A stretch of DNA of 6,412 nucleotides, from the NCBI GenBank assembly GCA_025925615.1, contig JAICLN010000251.1:1-6412 (forward strand), written 5' to 3'. Below the pieces are notes generated by a model. That model was not told the DNA's origin and searched no databases. It was given only the letters and a program-made list of their open reading frames with translations. Source of the stretch: Actinomycetospora sp. (GTDB taxonomy: Bacteria > Actinomycetota > Actinomycetes > Mycobacteriales > Pseudonocardiaceae). This document shows positions 6,083 to 6,412 of this stretch, one piece after another; position 1 is the stretch's first letter; each line of letters begins with the position of its first letter. Both the position numbers and the translations under genes were made by a program.

Positions 6083-6347
6083 GCACGGGTCGCACACCCC
6101 GGACCAGCCCTACACGATCCACGCCGACGCGGCCCTCGCCACCGCACCGGCGGAGGCCGCGGCACCGGCCCGTCGACGGTTCGACCCGCTCGCGATGCTC
6201 GTCGGCCTGGTCTGCCTCGCGGTGGCCGCCCTCGCCGTCGTCGCCCCCGGGGCGCTCGCCTCGGTCGACCCGCGGTGGGTCCTCGCGGGAGCGGCCGTCG
6301 TCGTCGGCGGTGGGGCGCTGCTCGCGACGGTGCGCCGCCGCCGCTGA
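6075..6347 (+). CDS. Small two-helix membrane protein, function unknown
   Basis: A 90-aa protein starting at GTG 6075, inside the last codons of the PspC gene (8-nt overlap in another frame), so translation is probably coupled to that gene. There is only a weak GGTGGTG upstream. A hydrophilic Ala/Pro-rich N-terminus ends in ARRRFD (residues 32-37). Two hydrophobic helices follow, about 38-60 and 67-86, joined by a short SVDPRW turn. The protein ends in RRRR. The Arg clusters on both sides suggest both termini are in the cytoplasm. No known domain is recognised. The coupling suggests it works with, or is made in proportion to, the LiaF-like protein. Confidence 0.8.
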   Translation: MGEHGSHTPDQPYTIHADAALATAPAEAAAPARRRFDPLAMLVGLVCLAVAALAVVAPGALASVDPRWVLAGAAVVVGGGALLATVRRRR

Positions 6348-6369
6348 TCCCCACGAGCCGGTTCGGAGC

Positions 6370-6412
6370 GAAGGGCACCTTCGGTCGACTAGATCGACCG
6401 AAGGTGCCCTTC
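6370..6412. terminator. Perfect 19-bp inverted repeat with nested palindromes (probable terminator)
   Basis: GAAGGGCACCTTCGGTCGA at 6370-6388 is the exact reverse complement of 6394-6412, with CTAGA between. It begins 22 nt after the last stop codon, so it would end the PspC/small-protein transcript. The right arm reaches the window edge, so the stem may be longer and any T-run is unseen. Each arm starts or ends with a sub-palindrome (GAAGG-GCA-CCTTC and GAAGG-TGC-CCTTC), so it could also fold as two small hairpins. It may equally terminate an unseen convergent gene, or belong to a dispersed repeat family. Confidence 0.75.

Noticed and set aside
4283..6097. 604-codon minus-strand open frame across the divergent region and PspC gene
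   Set aside because: Its translation is Arg/Gly/Pro/Asp-rich noise, while the opposite strand has helices, a PspC domain and a strong ribosome binding site.

Overview
This window comes from the chromosome of a high-GC actinomycete. The base composition, heavy G/C use at third codon positions, GTG starts and the gene families all fit. The Ser/Thr kinase type and the PspC-headed sensor kinase with a NarL-type regulator suggest a Pseudonocardiales-like organism, but the sequence alone does not fix the genus.

Layout. (a) Positions 2-739 (+) hold the 3' part of a gene for a low-complexity, probably exported protein. It has recurring TG(T/A)VxGL(V/L) motifs and a Ser/Asp/Lys-rich tail built from in-frame 42-nt and 24-nt tandem repeats. 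(b) The 740-828 gap contains a 12-bp interrupted hairpin, a probable terminator. (c) Positions 829-2463 (+) encode a complete membrane-anchored Hanks-type Ser/Thr kinase with one transmembrane helix and a small extracytoplasmic C-terminal domain. (d) The kinase converges, with a 13-bp gap, on a two-gene minus-strand operon. A PspC-headed histidine kinase (4560-3145) overlaps by ATGA a NarL/FixJ response regulator (3148-2477). (e) A 214-bp divergent intergenic region (4561-4774) carries two strong GC-rich inverted repeats. (f) Positions 4775-6082 (+) encode a polytopic PspC protein whose C-terminal domain has five G-x-G-(D/N)-V repeats. It overlaps by 8 nt a 90-aa two-helix membrane protein (6075-6347). 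(g) The window ends in a perfect 19-bp inverted repeat (6370-6412), probably a terminator, whose arms are themselves near-palindromic.

How the genes work together. The minus-strand kinase/regulator pair and the divergent PspC protein look like a three-component cell-envelope stress system of the LiaFSR/EsrISR kind. The sensor kinase has almost no extracytoplasmic sequence, so it should be an intramembrane-sensing kinase that depends on a membrane partner. The divergent PspC protein is the natural candidate: it shares the PspC head and adds an extracytoplasmic domain the kinase lacks. This wiring is inferred from architecture and gene order and has not been shown. The neighbouring membrane Ser/Thr kinase may be a separate envelope-signalling gene, and no direct link is visible.
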